Source: Deltaproteobacteria bacterium
GTDB taxonomy: Bacteria; Bdellovibrionota_B; Oligoflexia; Oligoflexales; Bog-1112
Assembly (NCBI GenBank): GCA_016186945.1
Contig: JACPKR010000033.1
Location: 1 to 64,000 of the forward strand
DNA: 64,000 nt
Direction of reading: 5' to 3'
Below the pieces are notes generated by a model, which saw only the letters and a list, made by a program, of their open reading frames with translations, was not told where the DNA came from and searched no databases. Both the position numbers and the translations under genes were made by a program. Positions 28,359-36,471 of the stretch are shown piece by piece; position 1 is the stretch's first letter, and each line of letters begins with the position of its first letter.

Positions 28359-28928
28359 ATGTTATCCAAATATTTCCTCCATGTCTTAACCATCTTATGT
28401 TTTTTAACGCCACCAATCGAGGCTGAGGAGGCTGAGCATCCCAGGTCCTGGGACCGGGAAAAGATGAGAAAAAGGGCGGAAGGTCTCATCCTCACCGACG
28501 ATTATGTCCACCAGTGGCTCAACTATCCGGAGATACAGGGCAAAACCCTCAAGGGGGAAATGAAAACAGTGGATCGAAAATTCGGGACCGCCTATGTCGA
28601 CTTCTTCCTCGCCTCCTGGTGTATTCCCTGCCAGAAGATCACAAACAAATTCCTAGCCATCACTCAAAAATACGCCGGCGCAAATGTCAAATTTAACTAC
28701 ATATTCGCCCATGATCACAAACAAGATGCCGTCGCCTTTGCCAAAGTCTATGGAATTGAGGACGGACTTTTGGCTAACCACGACATTTTGAAAATATTCC
28801 ACAATCCGCCCCTGCCCACAATTTACGTAGGAGATCGGGACGGCTGGTTTTTGACCCGCTACATGAAGGCTAGTGAGAAAGACTTGGAAGAACTCGACGA
28901 GCTTCTAAGAGATACAGCAACATTTTGA
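28359..28928 (+). CDS. secreted thioredoxin-fold protein
   Basis: 189 residues from the ATG at 28359, which has AGGAGA just upstream; the frame is open earlier but that part lacks a signal. Signal peptide about 1-24 (hydrophobic 5-20, then AEEAEHP). The mature domain has a thioredoxin-type active site, SWCIPCQK near residue 90, and the cis-Pro region PPLPTIYVGDRDGWF. This suggests periplasmic disulfide exchange, TlpA/thioredoxin-like. It is divergent from lon and followed at once by a copy of repeat B. Redox partner unknown. Confidence 0.75.
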   Translation: MLSKYFLHVLTILCFLTPPIEAEEAEHPRSWDREKMRKRAEGLILTDDYVHQWLNYPEIQGKTLKGEMKTVDRKFGTAYVDFFLASWCIPCQKITNKFLAITQKYAGANVKFNYIFAHDHKQDAVAFAKVYGIEDGLLANHDILKIFHNPPLPTIYVGDRDGWFLTRYMKASEKDLEELDELLRDTATF

Positions 28929-28936
28929 CGAACCTC

Positions 28937-29029
28937 TATACTATTTGAGAAAAGGAATTTGTGGAGAGGACCTTTTTTGAAAAAAAGTTCCCCTCCACAC
29001 CTCCCCCCAAAAAACTTTAAATACTGAAG
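28937..29029 (+). repeat. dispersed repeat B, copy 2
   Basis: Same element as at 17058, left end TATACTATTTGAG, right end AAATACTGAAG. It begins 8 bp after the thioredoxin-like stop and ends 4 bp before the end of the next minus-strand gene. It forms an inverted pair with copy 3 around that gene. Confidence 0.88.
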
Positions 29030-29033
29030 GAAA

Positions 29034-29336
29034 TCAGTCTTCGGGAGTGATCGGCAATTTCTTCACCTCAGTATCAAGACTCTGTGCCGATTGAATCATT
29101 TCCGGCCGCCAATTCCTGCGAATCGTAACAAAGTCATAGGTCTGATCCACACTCGACTGATCCAGCATCGTTCCCATGGGGGACGTACGCTCCCCTTGGA
29201 TGGTGGCAGCATCGAAATCGTGGCGCGTGCGAAATGTCGGACCTTCCTGACCCGAGGGTTTGCTTTCCTTTTCTTGCGCGTGGAGAGGAGTGAGGAACAG
29301 CCCTAACGCAAGTGTTGCCGTGTTTTGGATCCTCAT
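29034..29336 (-). CDS. small secreted protein bracketed by inverted repeat B copies
   Basis: 100 residues from the ATG at 29336. Signal peptide 1-20 (hydrophobic ATLALGLFLTP, cleavage after LHA). The mature part is short, polar and without Cys or recognisable motifs (RTRHDFDAATIQGE, TYDFVTIRRNWRPEM). A longer frame upstream runs only through repeat B and is rejected. The gene is the sole content between two inverted repeat B copies (28937-29029 and 29346-29430). Function unknown; periplasmic location inferred. Confidence 0.6.
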   Translation of the reverse strand: MRIQNTATLALGLFLTPLHAQEKESKPSGQEGPTFRTRHDFDAATIQGERTSPMGTMLDQSSVDQTYDFVTIRRNWRPEMIQSAQSLDTEVKKLPITPED

Positions 29337-29345
29337 AAGTTTCCC

Positions 29346-29430
29346 TCTAAAGTTTTTTGGGGGGAGGTGTGGAGGGGAACTTTTTTTCAAAAAAGGTCCT
29401 CTCCACAAATTCCTTTTCTCAAATACTATA
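29346..29430 (-). repeat. dispersed repeat B, copy 3 (inverted)
   Basis: Reverse orientation of the element at 28937. Its left end faces rightwards and runs into ACTATATAATAG, so a perfect TATAAT (29429-29434) forms at the junction, 55 bp before the ATG of the next plus-strand gene. Confidence 0.88.
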
Positions 29431-29488
29431 TAATAGAATTAATGCCTCACGAAGGCAAACCAATGGAGACGCTAGCAAAGCAGTGATC

Positions 29489-30415
29489 ATGTCCGTTCTT
29501 GGCAAAGCACTGGTTATTAGCCAGTTTGTGATCACCTCAAACACACCCCTTGAAAAAAGGTGGGAGTACCTTCGTCCTTTTTTTTCACCAGAGTTTGGGA
29601 GTACAACGGAGTTTGATGCGGCAGAACTCAAGGATCATCGTGCCAGGAAAAGGGATGCCATCAGAGGCTACATCAGAGTCAGCCCACCACCAGGTGTAGT
29701 GTTCACGATCACCAGGAAAAAGGCCCTTTATGATTATAAAGTTTTAACTCCGACTCCCATCCCCTTTGAAGTAAGCGACCTGAACGAGAAGGGAACGTTC
29801 TCCTGGACGGTTCGCACCAGTAAGAACGATTTCGGCACCCCACTCACGTGGAAAACACCATACCGTCTCGCCCGCATCGTGACGGATGCGATGCCGTGGC
29901 CAGGCAGCCCGGACATGCGCATCATAGAACAGTGTGAGGCAAGCAAGACTCCTCTTGGTGAACGACGTATCTACATCACCTTCCTGAATGGCGAAAGCTG
30001 GGCGATTGCTTTCCCACCGAAGGATAGTCTTGTGCCTCAGCCTCCCTCACTTCCCAAACTTTTCATCCGCGGCTTCAGGGGCAAGGGCTTCGCCAAATCC
30101 GATCGAATTTATGGAAAAGCTCAGGAACCGGTCAAAGCTAAAAAAGAAAGCCACGGAGAAAAGACTGAAAAAGAGAGTAAGGAGGAAGTACCTCAGGAAG
30201 ATCTTCCTAATGAGGTCGTCTGGCAGATGGATCCCCACAAGTCTTTTGAAATGTCGGGCCAGTATTTTATCGGATCCGAAAGTCCTCCCCCGGGAGGACC
30301 GGGGAAATGTCGTTACCGTTACCAGGAGAAAGATGTCGACGCCGGTCTGCTGGAATGTCACGAAGTTTACGGGTTCCATTGGATCTACCTTCCCCTCACC
30401 TGCCTGAAAAGTTAG
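29489..30415 (+). CDS. hypothetical protein
   Basis: 308 residues from the ATG at 29489 (MSVLGKALVISQF); the frame is open through repeat B upstream, but that extension is repeat-derived. No signal peptide and no transmembrane helix are clear. The N-terminal two-thirds are mixed alpha/beta with many aromatics and prolines. About residues 205-245 form a Lys/Glu-rich low-complexity stretch, followed by a C-terminal part with two Cys. No Shine-Dalgarno stands out. I do not recognise the family. Expression may depend on the repeat-derived -10 box at 29429. Confidence 0.55.
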   Translation: MSVLGKALVISQFVITSNTPLEKRWEYLRPFFSPEFGSTTEFDAAELKDHRARKRDAIRGYIRVSPPPGVVFTITRKKALYDYKVLTPTPIPFEVSDLNEKGTFSWTVRTSKNDFGTPLTWKTPYRLARIVTDAMPWPGSPDMRIIEQCEASKTPLGERRIYITFLNGESWAIAFPPKDSLVPQPPSLPKLFIRGFRGKGFAKSDRIYGKAQEPVKAKKESHGEKTEKESKEEVPQEDLPNEVVWQMDPHKSFEMSGQYFIGSESPPPGGPGKCRYRYQEKDVDAGLLECHEVYGFHWIYLPLTCLKS

Positions 30416-30549
30416 GAAGAAAAGGAAGGGAACCTGCCTTCCACCCATCCTTAAGCGAGAAATCTTGTCAATTCACCAATAGTGCTGTCTCAATATCCAC
30501 TCAATGAAGCCGATCAATTGAAGGTCATCCACCAACCTGGAAACGAAGC

Positions 30550-31743
30550 ATGGACGCTCGGCTCTTAACCATCATACTTACTCTTTTCTTGTGGGCAAGC
30601 GGAGCAAAGGCGCAGGCGACCGATGAGCTTACAGAAGGGGGAGTTGTCTCTGTACTGGACGATAGCCCCTTCGCCTCGGCACGTGCCAGCAGTATGGCTG
30701 GCGCTTTGTCGACTCTTGCGGACGGAGTGCATGCTACTTACTACAACCCTGCAGGAATTGGTGGCCTACATTGGGGGAAAGAGAAATTGACCAATCCTCG
30801 TCAATTCTATTTCCCCTACGTGGGCGTATCTGCCAACAACAATACAATCGAGCTTGTAAAGGATTTCAGGAAAGCAGGCGCTTCCTCTGATAAGGCGATT
30901 GGTGAGGCCCTTGTGGATGCAAACGCAGGCAACCGACAATATGGGCGCTTGTCAGCTTTAGTAGGGCTGGGGATTGGTCGTCTCTATTTCCTTCAGTCGA
31001 CAGATATTCAAATCGCTGCCGTAAAACGAACAGGGGTAGCGGAAAATGAAGGATCCATCCAAGCGGAATATCTTCGTCAGTCGGGGAGTGGATTGGGGTT
31101 CAGTGCTACGGATCCGAAAGGTCGATTCTACATAGGAGCGTTCTCATCTTTCAATTCGCAGCAACGTTTTATCGGGAGTTTCGACTATCTAGAGATTTCA
31201 AACATCACGGACCGCGTCCAACTCATTTCTGATAATAGTGCCTCGTATTCCGGGATAAGTACGAACGTGGGGATGATTTGGGTTCTCTCGGACAAAGGAC
31301 GACCGGCGATTGGAATTGTAGCGCGTGATGTTGGTGACACGAAATATAAGGGCACAGACATTCCCGAAAGCGCAAGCGAAAACCAAGCAGCTTCCTATAA
31401 CAAAAAGGAGGATCTGAGTGTCGGCTTTTCTATCTCTCCTCCCGTGGGAAAACAGGGGGCTTTCAATCTCTTGTTAGAAGGAGGAAAGCTCACCAACTAC
31501 GACATCGCTCTTGCTAAGAAGCTCAAAGCAGGATTGGAACTTAACCTGGGTGGATTCGGGAGCGAGGCCAATTTCGGTCTGCGGACCGGGTTCAGTCAGG
31601 CCGGCGTGTCAGGAGGCCTTAGCCTTAACGTTGGCCTTGTTCAAATCGAAGCTGCCTCCCTTGCCGTGGATATCGGTTCGGAAAACAACAGCGTCGTGGA
31701 ACGAAGAAACGTAGCTATCCTCTCCATCAACGTGACCAATTAA
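30550..31743 (+). CDS. outer-membrane beta-barrel, PorV/UPF0164-like
   Basis: A 397-residue protein with a signal peptide (1-21, cleavage after AKA). The mature N-terminus reads ASSMAGALSTLADGVHATYYNPAGIGG, the hallmark of PorV/FadL-like barrels (gene family UPF0164). The rest alternates hydrophobic and polar residues with Gly turns, as expected for transmembrane strands. Such proteins sit in the outer membrane as transport or shuttle proteins. No secretion partner is adjacent. Exact function unknown. Confidence 0.72.
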   Translation: MDARLLTIILTLFLWASGAKAQATDELTEGGVVSVLDDSPFASARASSMAGALSTLADGVHATYYNPAGIGGLHWGKEKLTNPRQFYFPYVGVSANNNTIELVKDFRKAGASSDKAIGEALVDANAGNRQYGRLSALVGLGIGRLYFLQSTDIQIAAVKRTGVAENEGSIQAEYLRQSGSGLGFSATDPKGRFYIGAFSSFNSQQRFIGSFDYLEISNITDRVQLISDNSASYSGISTNVGMIWVLSDKGRPAIGIVARDVGDTKYKGTDIPESASENQAASYNKKEDLSVGFSISPPVGKQGAFNLLLEGGKLTNYDIALAKKLKAGLELNLGGFGSEANFGLRTGFSQAGVSGGLSLNVGLVQIEAASLAVDIGSENNSVVERRNVAILSINVTN

Positions 31744-31825
31744 GATAATTCGGAAGCATTAAAAATCTTGCCATGGTAATGTGCGAGCATCGTCTAAAAT
31801 CGTCGTAACTGCACGGAAGGAATGC

Positions 31826-33118
31826 ATGCAAGACCCTTGTATTTGGCGACTTAAAAACGGATTAGACAAACGTTTTCGATCGGGGCATCCCTGGGTGTAC
31901 TCGAACGAACTTGCCTCAAGTCCCAAGGGAATCGATGCCGGTCAACTGATCGAACTGCAAGACAAATCTGGCCATTTTCTGGCAAAGGGTTATGGCAATC
32001 CTCATTCCCTCATTGCTTTTCGCGCCCTCAGTCGAAATCCACAAGTCGTTGATCCCATGTCACCTGATTGGGTCACGCACGCCCTCGTCAAGGCTGCTTG
32101 TTTAAGGAGGACGATAGGACTGTCAAAAGTTAGCCATCGATTGTGCTTTGGCGAGGCGGATGGAATTCCAGGTCTTGTGATCGATCGTTACCGAACCGAA
32201 AGCGGACAAGTTTTTGTCGTACAAGCACACACAGCCGGTGCGCAGCGGATTTGCAATTCGATATTAGGAATTCTAGAAACCTATACAGGTGACGTTACGA
32301 CCGATGTGCCATGGGATAAAACGTCCGTTGTTTTGCGCAATGACATCGGAGCAAGAAAGTTAGAAGGCTTAGAGGAAGAGGCACCGAATGCCATCAAAGA
32401 GGTGGACGGTGTCGATCTGAGTGCGCAAAATATCTTCGTTGCTTCAGCCGCCCGAGGGGATCAAGCTCTTTTGTTCAGCGTCGATCTCCTGTCAGGTCAA
32501 AAAACAGGATTTTTTTTGGATCAAGCCGCAAACATTGAACTTGCTGTTCTCAGATTCAAAGACCTGTTTAGACACGGAGATAGCCCCATCAAAATTCTTG
32601 ATCTTTTTTGCTATGTCGGTCAGTGGGGCACACAACTCGGATCTGCCCTAAAACGAGATGGTTTGAATGTATCTGTCACGGCAGCCGATGCATCAGCAAA
32701 GGCCTTGGAATTTGCCAAGAAGAATCTTGCGCGAAATGACCTTCCGTCCGAAACATTGAAAGCGGACTTAATCCGAGGACTGGCTTCGATTCCGGACAAA
32801 AGCTTTGACATTGTCATTTGCGACCCACCAGCTCTTATCAAAAGCAGAAAAGACATTGCTTCCGGTAGCCACGCTTACCTGCAGCTTGCAACCCAAGTGT
32901 TTCGAATCATCAAAGAAGGAGGGGGAGTGGTGTGCTGTTCATGCTCCCAACTTCTGCAAGAGGAACGTTTTCTCGAAGCCCTGGCGAAAGGATCTCGTCG
33001 CAATCATCGTCTCGTAAAGTGGATTGCACGCGGAACACCATCGGCCGATCATCCTATGCTGGCCGAATTTCCTGAGGGTCGCTATCTTAAAGCCTGGATC
33101 GGAATTGCTGATGGGTAA
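31826..33118 (+). CDS. SAM-dependent rRNA cytosine-C5 methyltransferase, RlmI-like
   Basis: 430 residues from the ATG at 31826, chosen for the AAGGA just upstream. N-terminal PUA-type domain (about 1-90, RFRSGHPWVYSNEL), central FGEADGIPGLVIDRY motif, then a Rossmann methyltransferase with FFLDQ, ILDLFCYVGQWG and motif IV CDPPALIKS, with the catalytic Cys in CCSCSQLL. This is the COG1092/RlmI layout (23S rRNA m5C1962 in E. coli). The stop codon is followed directly by a fragment of repeat A. Confidence 0.85.
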   Translation: MQDPCIWRLKNGLDKRFRSGHPWVYSNELASSPKGIDAGQLIELQDKSGHFLAKGYGNPHSLIAFRALSRNPQVVDPMSPDWVTHALVKAACLRRTIGLSKVSHRLCFGEADGIPGLVIDRYRTESGQVFVVQAHTAGAQRICNSILGILETYTGDVTTDVPWDKTSVVLRNDIGARKLEGLEEEAPNAIKEVDGVDLSAQNIFVASAARGDQALLFSVDLLSGQKTGFFLDQAANIELAVLRFKDLFRHGDSPIKILDLFCYVGQWGTQLGSALKRDGLNVSVTAADASAKALEFAKKNLARNDLPSETLKADLIRGLASIPDKSFDIVICDPPALIKSRKDIASGSHAYLQLATQVFRIIKEGGGVVCCSCSQLLQEERFLEALAKGSRRNHRLVKWIARGTPSADHPMLAEFPEGRYLKAWIGIADG

Positions 33119-33206
33119 AACGTAACCCGCTTGTAGCAAGGAGGTGGTTTGGAGGAAACTGCGCAGCTGGTTCCTCCAAGAAATCCCCTGGGGGAGCAAC
33201 CCTTCG
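33119..33206 (+). repeat. dispersed repeat A, copy 2 (partial)
   Basis: Contains the core GGCAAGGAGGTGG-type arm (here AGCAAGGAGGTGG), the TTGGAGGAA/TTCCTCCAA dyad and a GGGGGAG segment, but the right terminal repeat is lost. It fills the whole gap between two convergent genes and supplies the last two codons and the stop of the minus-strand one. Confidence 0.75.
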
Positions 33207-33207
33207 G

Positions 33208-34092
33208 CTAGGCTCCCTCGAAATACAAGAAGGGATCTTCCAAAACTTGTCTAAACGTCTCGATCCCCCCCCTTGCGGTAAGGCCATCGTCGATGCGTTC
33301 ATCGAAGGTAAATCGGACATGCAGCATCTTTCGAGCCAGAACCTGACCATCTATGCAGACGGGACGTTCCTCGATTTTTCCCACCATCGCGAACAGGGGA
33401 CAGTTGCCCCATTCGTACAAATGATGGAAGCCCGCTTTCATGTCCAGGCTCCCAAGATTTGCTAGGAATATGCTGGTGTAAAGCGCATCGTTCGCAATGA
33501 AGGCTGGTGGGAGTAAATTGTAGTAGTCAAGGACCCTGAAAAATCCTACGCAGAAACGAAGAATGGGGCGTGGGATGTGAAAGAAAAACCCTAGCTCCTT
33601 GTCCGCGTAAGTCGTTTCGTCGGAACGCTCCACATTAATGTTGCTCTGCACACTTGCACAAAGTTCCCGGAACTTGAAGTCTGGTTTGGCGACAATCTTC
33701 ACAGCGGCAAGTTTTGCTTTCTTGTTCTTTTTTATGCGCTTCATGCTAAAGGTCACCGTGATGTCTTTTCGCTGATAGAGGCGCCTGCCCACAACAAACC
33801 TGTTCATCTCCGGATTTTCCCTAAGGGCTATAAACAATGCTCCCAAGAGGCAGTGGGTGATGTCCACTGGAAACTCCTCGTTTTTCTTTTCCAGGAAGGC
33901 GAGCAGATTTCCGGCATCTATGTATTCGTCAAAAAAAACAAGGGACTCATTCCTGGTGGGCATGATGAAACTCATGATCCTTCGGTAGGGGTGCATTTTT
34001 CGTATGATTTCACCGTCCGCACGTGAGGTTTTCAACTCTGCGACCAGAAATAATGCGATAATTATCAAAGCAATCATTACAGAACTAGTCAA
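33208..34092 (-). CDS. 2-oxoacid dehydrogenase E2 catalytic-domain-like protein lacking the active His
   Basis: 294 residues: an N-terminal transmembrane or signal-anchor helix (about 4-20), then a chloramphenicol-acetyltransferase-fold domain with no lipoyl or E1-binding domain. The C-terminal motif that is DHRxxDG in E2 and CAT enzymes reads FDERIDDGLTA here, so the catalytic His is replaced by Glu while the Asp and Gly stay. It may be a non-acyltransferase paralogue or use other chemistry. The 3' end runs into a repeat A fragment. Family call good, function open. Confidence 0.7.
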   Translation of the reverse strand: MTSSVMIALIIIALFLVAELKTSRADGEIIRKMHPYRRIMSFIMPTRNESLVFFDEYIDAGNLLAFLEKKNEEFPVDITHCLLGALFIALRENPEMNRFVVGRRLYQRKDITVTFSMKRIKKNKKAKLAAVKIVAKPDFKFRELCASVQSNINVERSDETTYADKELGFFFHIPRPILRFCVGFFRVLDYYNLLPPAFIANDALYTSIFLANLGSLDMKAGFHHLYEWGNCPLFAMVGKIEERPVCIDGQVLARKMLHVRFTFDERIDDGLTARGGIETFRQVLEDPFLYFEGA

Positions 34093-34286
34093 AATCTTTC
34101 TCCTTCATGATGACTGAAACGGTCCTGCTATCGTAGCAAATCAAATTCTGCTGCCCACTTAGTTTGTCAATTTTTTCTATGGCGAGATTTTTAGCGGTTT
34201 GCTAGTTGTCAGTCATCCTTGCTGTCTTTCTTGGACACTTTGTGGGAAAATTCACTTTTGAAATAATGACTTCCGCAGGAGGCACC

Positions 34287-34772
34287 ATGCGTTCCACAAA
34301 AAATGATTTGTCCCCAAAAATTCGCAAGCCCGTAGTCAAGCTTCTCAATGCAAATTTGGCGGACGCCATTCATCTGTCTTTGCAGGCCAAGCAGGCCCAT
34401 TGGAATGTGAAAGGTCAGCATTTCTTTTTCCTTCATGGTTTGTTCGACAAGGTTTATGAAGAGTCAGTCGAGTGGGTTGATGCCCTCGCTGAGCGTGCGG
34501 TTCAACTGGGAGGTGTGGCTGAGGGCACGCTGGATAGCATTCAAAAAAGAACCAGGCTAGCCGCTTACGATCTGGAATGGACGAGCGGCAAGGAACACCT
34601 GGAAGGATTATCCAATGGCCTTTCTGTATTCGGGAAGGAAGTACGTGAGGCCATAGGAAGTGCTGTTGAACTTGGCGATGCCGATACTGCGGATTTATTC
34701 ACCGAAATTTCGCGTGAAGTCGATAAAATGTTATGGTTCTGCGAATCTCACTTGGGGGAAGTTAAAACGTAA
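34287..34772 (+). CDS. dps: Dps ferritin-like DNA-protection protein
   Basis: 161 residues from the ATG at 34287, which has GCAGGAGG at 34275-34282; the open frame upstream is longer than the family allows. Ferroxidase-site residues are visible in LQAKQAHWNVKG, then FLHGLFDKVYEESVEWVDALAERAVQLGG. Dps dodecamers oxidise and store iron and coat DNA in stress. Its 3' part (34656-34742) is duplicated within the repeat A copy that follows. The stop lies 4 bp before that repeat. Confidence 0.93.
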   Translation: MRSTKNDLSPKIRKPVVKLLNANLADAIHLSLQAKQAHWNVKGQHFFFLHGLFDKVYEESVEWVDALAERAVQLGGVAEGTLDSIQKRTRLAAYDLEWTSGKEHLEGLSNGLSVFGKEVREAIGSAVELGDADTADLFTEISREVDKMLWFCESHLGEVKT

Positions 34773-34776
34773 AGAA

Positions 34777-35013
34777 GCGTAAGCCACTTGTGGCAAGGAG
34801 GTGGTTTGGAGGAAGTGCTGTTGAACTCGGCGATGCCGATACTGCGGATTTGTTCACCGAAATTTCGCGTGAAGTCGATAAAATGTTATGGTTCTGCTTG
34901 TGGCAAGGAGGTGGTTTGGAGGAAACTGCGCAGCTGGTTCCTCCAAGAATATTCATTGGGGGAGCGACGCTTCACCTGCCCCCGGCTCCCTTCTTGCCAC
35001 GAGTGGCTTACGC
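34777..35013 (+). repeat. dispersed repeat A, copy 3 (compound, carrying a dps fragment)
   Basis: About 237 bp bounded by terminal inverted repeats GCGTAAGCCACTTGTGGCAA and its near complement (right end TTGCCACGAGTGGCTTACGC). The element's GGCAAGGAGGTGGTTTGGAG arm occurs twice, separated by 87 bp copied from dps. The rest (dyad, G-rich segment) matches other copies. It separates dps from trmD. Confidence 0.88.
34811..34897 (+). pseudogene. 87-bp dps 3' fragment inside repeat A
   Basis: Matches 34656-34742 of dps over 87 bp with two differences, CTT/CTC and TTA/TTG, both silent Leu third-position changes. It lacks start and stop. Flanking repeat A arms on both sides show it arose by duplication involving the repeat. 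Confidence 0.92.
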
Positions 35014-35020
35014 TTTATAC

Positions 35021-35698
35021 CTAAAGCAAGTCGGGTCTTTTCTTCTTCGTCTGGGCGAGAGATTCTCGCTTCTTCCATTCCTCTATTTTCCGATGGTCCC
35101 CCGATCGCAGAACGTCGGGAACGCTCAAGCCTTCAAAGACTTCCGGCTTTGTATAAAGAGGATGTTCCAAGAGGCCTGCCATAGCGGGTGTGAAAGAATC
35201 AAGCTCCGGGCTTCTCTGATCCCCCAAGACACCGGGACTCAAACGAAGGATGGAGTCGAGGATCGCCAGGGCTGCGAGTTCCCCCCCAGACATGACGAAG
35301 TCTCCAAGGGAAATTTCCTCATCCACATAGTGAGAAATCAAGCGCTCGTCGACACCGCCAAACCTTCCGCAAATCAGCGCGATTGGCCTTGCTAATGCCT
35401 GAAGTCGCCGAGCGTCGTTTTGCTTCCAAACTTTCCCCTGCGGGCTAGTGAGAATCACATAAGGTCGCTCCGGCAGGCTTTTGATGGCTGCAGCAAGGGG
35501 TTCTGGGCGCATAACCATCCCATCTCCCCCTCCAAAGGGGCGACTGTCCACAGTTCCGTGGCGATCAACAGCGAAGTCTCGAAGATTCATCGGAGTGATA
35601 CGGGCGACTTTTTTGTCGATAGCTGACTTTAATGTGCCAAAGTTCAGATAGGCTTCGATGAAGGAAGGGTGGATGGTGATGATGTAGAACTCTCTCAT
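35021..35698 (-). CDS. trmD: tRNA (guanine-37 N1)-methyltransferase
   Basis: A 225-residue SPOUT-class enzyme that methylates G37 of tRNAs reading CNN codons, preventing frameshifts. Landmarks: DFAVDRHGTVDSRPFGGGDGMVMRPEP near residue 45, the SAM knot segments ILTSPQGKVW, ICGRFGGVDERLI and ISLGDFVMSGGELAAL. It overlaps rimM by 1 bp. rplS, the usual next gene, is absent; repeat A and dps lie there instead. Confidence 0.95.
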   Translation of the reverse strand: MREFYIITIHPSFIEAYLNFGTLKSAIDKKVARITPMNLRDFAVDRHGTVDSRPFGGGDGMVMRPEPLAAAIKSLPERPYVILTSPQGKVWKQNDARRLQALARPIALICGRFGGVDERLISHYVDEEISLGDFVMSGGELAALAILDSILRLSPGVLGDQRSPELDSFTPAMAGLLEHPLYTKPEVFEGLSVPDVLRSGDHRKIEEWKKRESLAQTKKKRPDLL

Positions 35699-36201
35699 TA
35701 AAACCAGAAGTCAGCAAAGTGACTGCGGGGGACTTTCAGAGCCAGGCAAGATGTGTCGCCCTGCTTTTCAATCGCCCGGTCAAAGTAGTTGTCGATAAAC
35801 GGGATTTCAAGGCGGCGTTTATTAGCATCCGCGATGACGAGAAGATCGCACGCTCCGTAGTTGCATATGTCCGTGACCGTGCCCATGAGATGACCATCAC
35901 GATCCAGCACCTTGCAGGTCAGGTACTTGGTTTCGGCAGGTGCTTTCCCTTTCACCCAGAGGGCCTGACCCTGTAGGTGCAGGATCGAGTCCCGGTCATT
36001 GACGCCGTCTATTTTGAAGGTCGCGCGCTGCGGGTTCCCTAATCGTTCGACAGTTATGGGAATGCCACAGCCCGGCTCGCCCCCCAAACTGGCGTCAAAT
36101 GTAGGGCGTTGCTCAAACGCTCCCCTAGCGCTTAAAAAGAAATGCCCCCCCAAACCGTGGGGGCGGCCGATTTGACCAATTTTTTGCCAATGTGTTTTCA
36201 T
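35698..36201 (-). CDS. rimM: 16S rRNA processing protein RimM
   Basis: 167 residues from the ATG at 36201; the frame is open much further upstream only because the 23-bp tandem repeat has no stops on this strand. It has the IGQIGRPHGLGG start, a beta-barrel N-domain and a C-terminal PRC-barrel (LMGTVTDICNYGACDLLVI, EIPFIDNYF). It helps 30S maturation around the 16S head. It is co-transcribed with trmD and probably rpsP. Confidence 0.92.
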   Translation of the reverse strand: MKTHWQKIGQIGRPHGLGGHFFLSARGAFEQRPTFDASLGGEPGCGIPITVERLGNPQRATFKIDGVNDRDSILHLQGQALWVKGKAPAETKYLTCKVLDRDGHLMGTVTDICNYGACDLLVIADANKRRLEIPFIDNYFDRAIEKQGDTSCLALKVPRSHFADFWF

Positions 36202-36227
36202 GAGATTAAATTCAAATATGGATCCCG

Positions 36228-36466
36228 CGGTCATGCCGCGGGATGACAAATATGGATGCCGCGGGATGACAAATATGGATGCCGCGGGATGACAAATATG
36301 AATGCCGCGGGATGACAAATATGAATGCCGCGGGATGACAAATATGAATGCCGCGGGATGACAAATATGAATGCCGCGGGATGACAAATATGAATGCCGC
36401 GGGATGACGGATGACAAATATGGATGCCGCGGGATGACAAATATGAATGCCGCGGGATGACAAAGG
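36228..36466. repeat. tandem array of ten 23-bp units
   Basis: The unit is GCCGCGGGATGACAAATATG plus AAT or GAT, ten copies head to tail, with one interrupted unit near 36407 that repeats GGATGAC. At 36223-36246 the end of the array forms a hairpin (ATCCCGCGG facing CCGCGGGAT). There are no spacers between units. It lies in the rpsP-rimM gap, 8 bp from the rpsP stop codon, so it would be transcribed in the ribosomal operon. Confidence 0.92.
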
Positions 36467-36471
36467 CGAGC

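Noticed and set aside
34790-35395. A plus-strand gene starting in repeat A and running into trmD
   Set aside because: It consists of repeat A, the dps fragment and the antisense of trmD; no independent coding evidence.
36228-36466. CRISPR array
   Set aside because: Units are contiguous with no unique spacers, and no cas gene is near.
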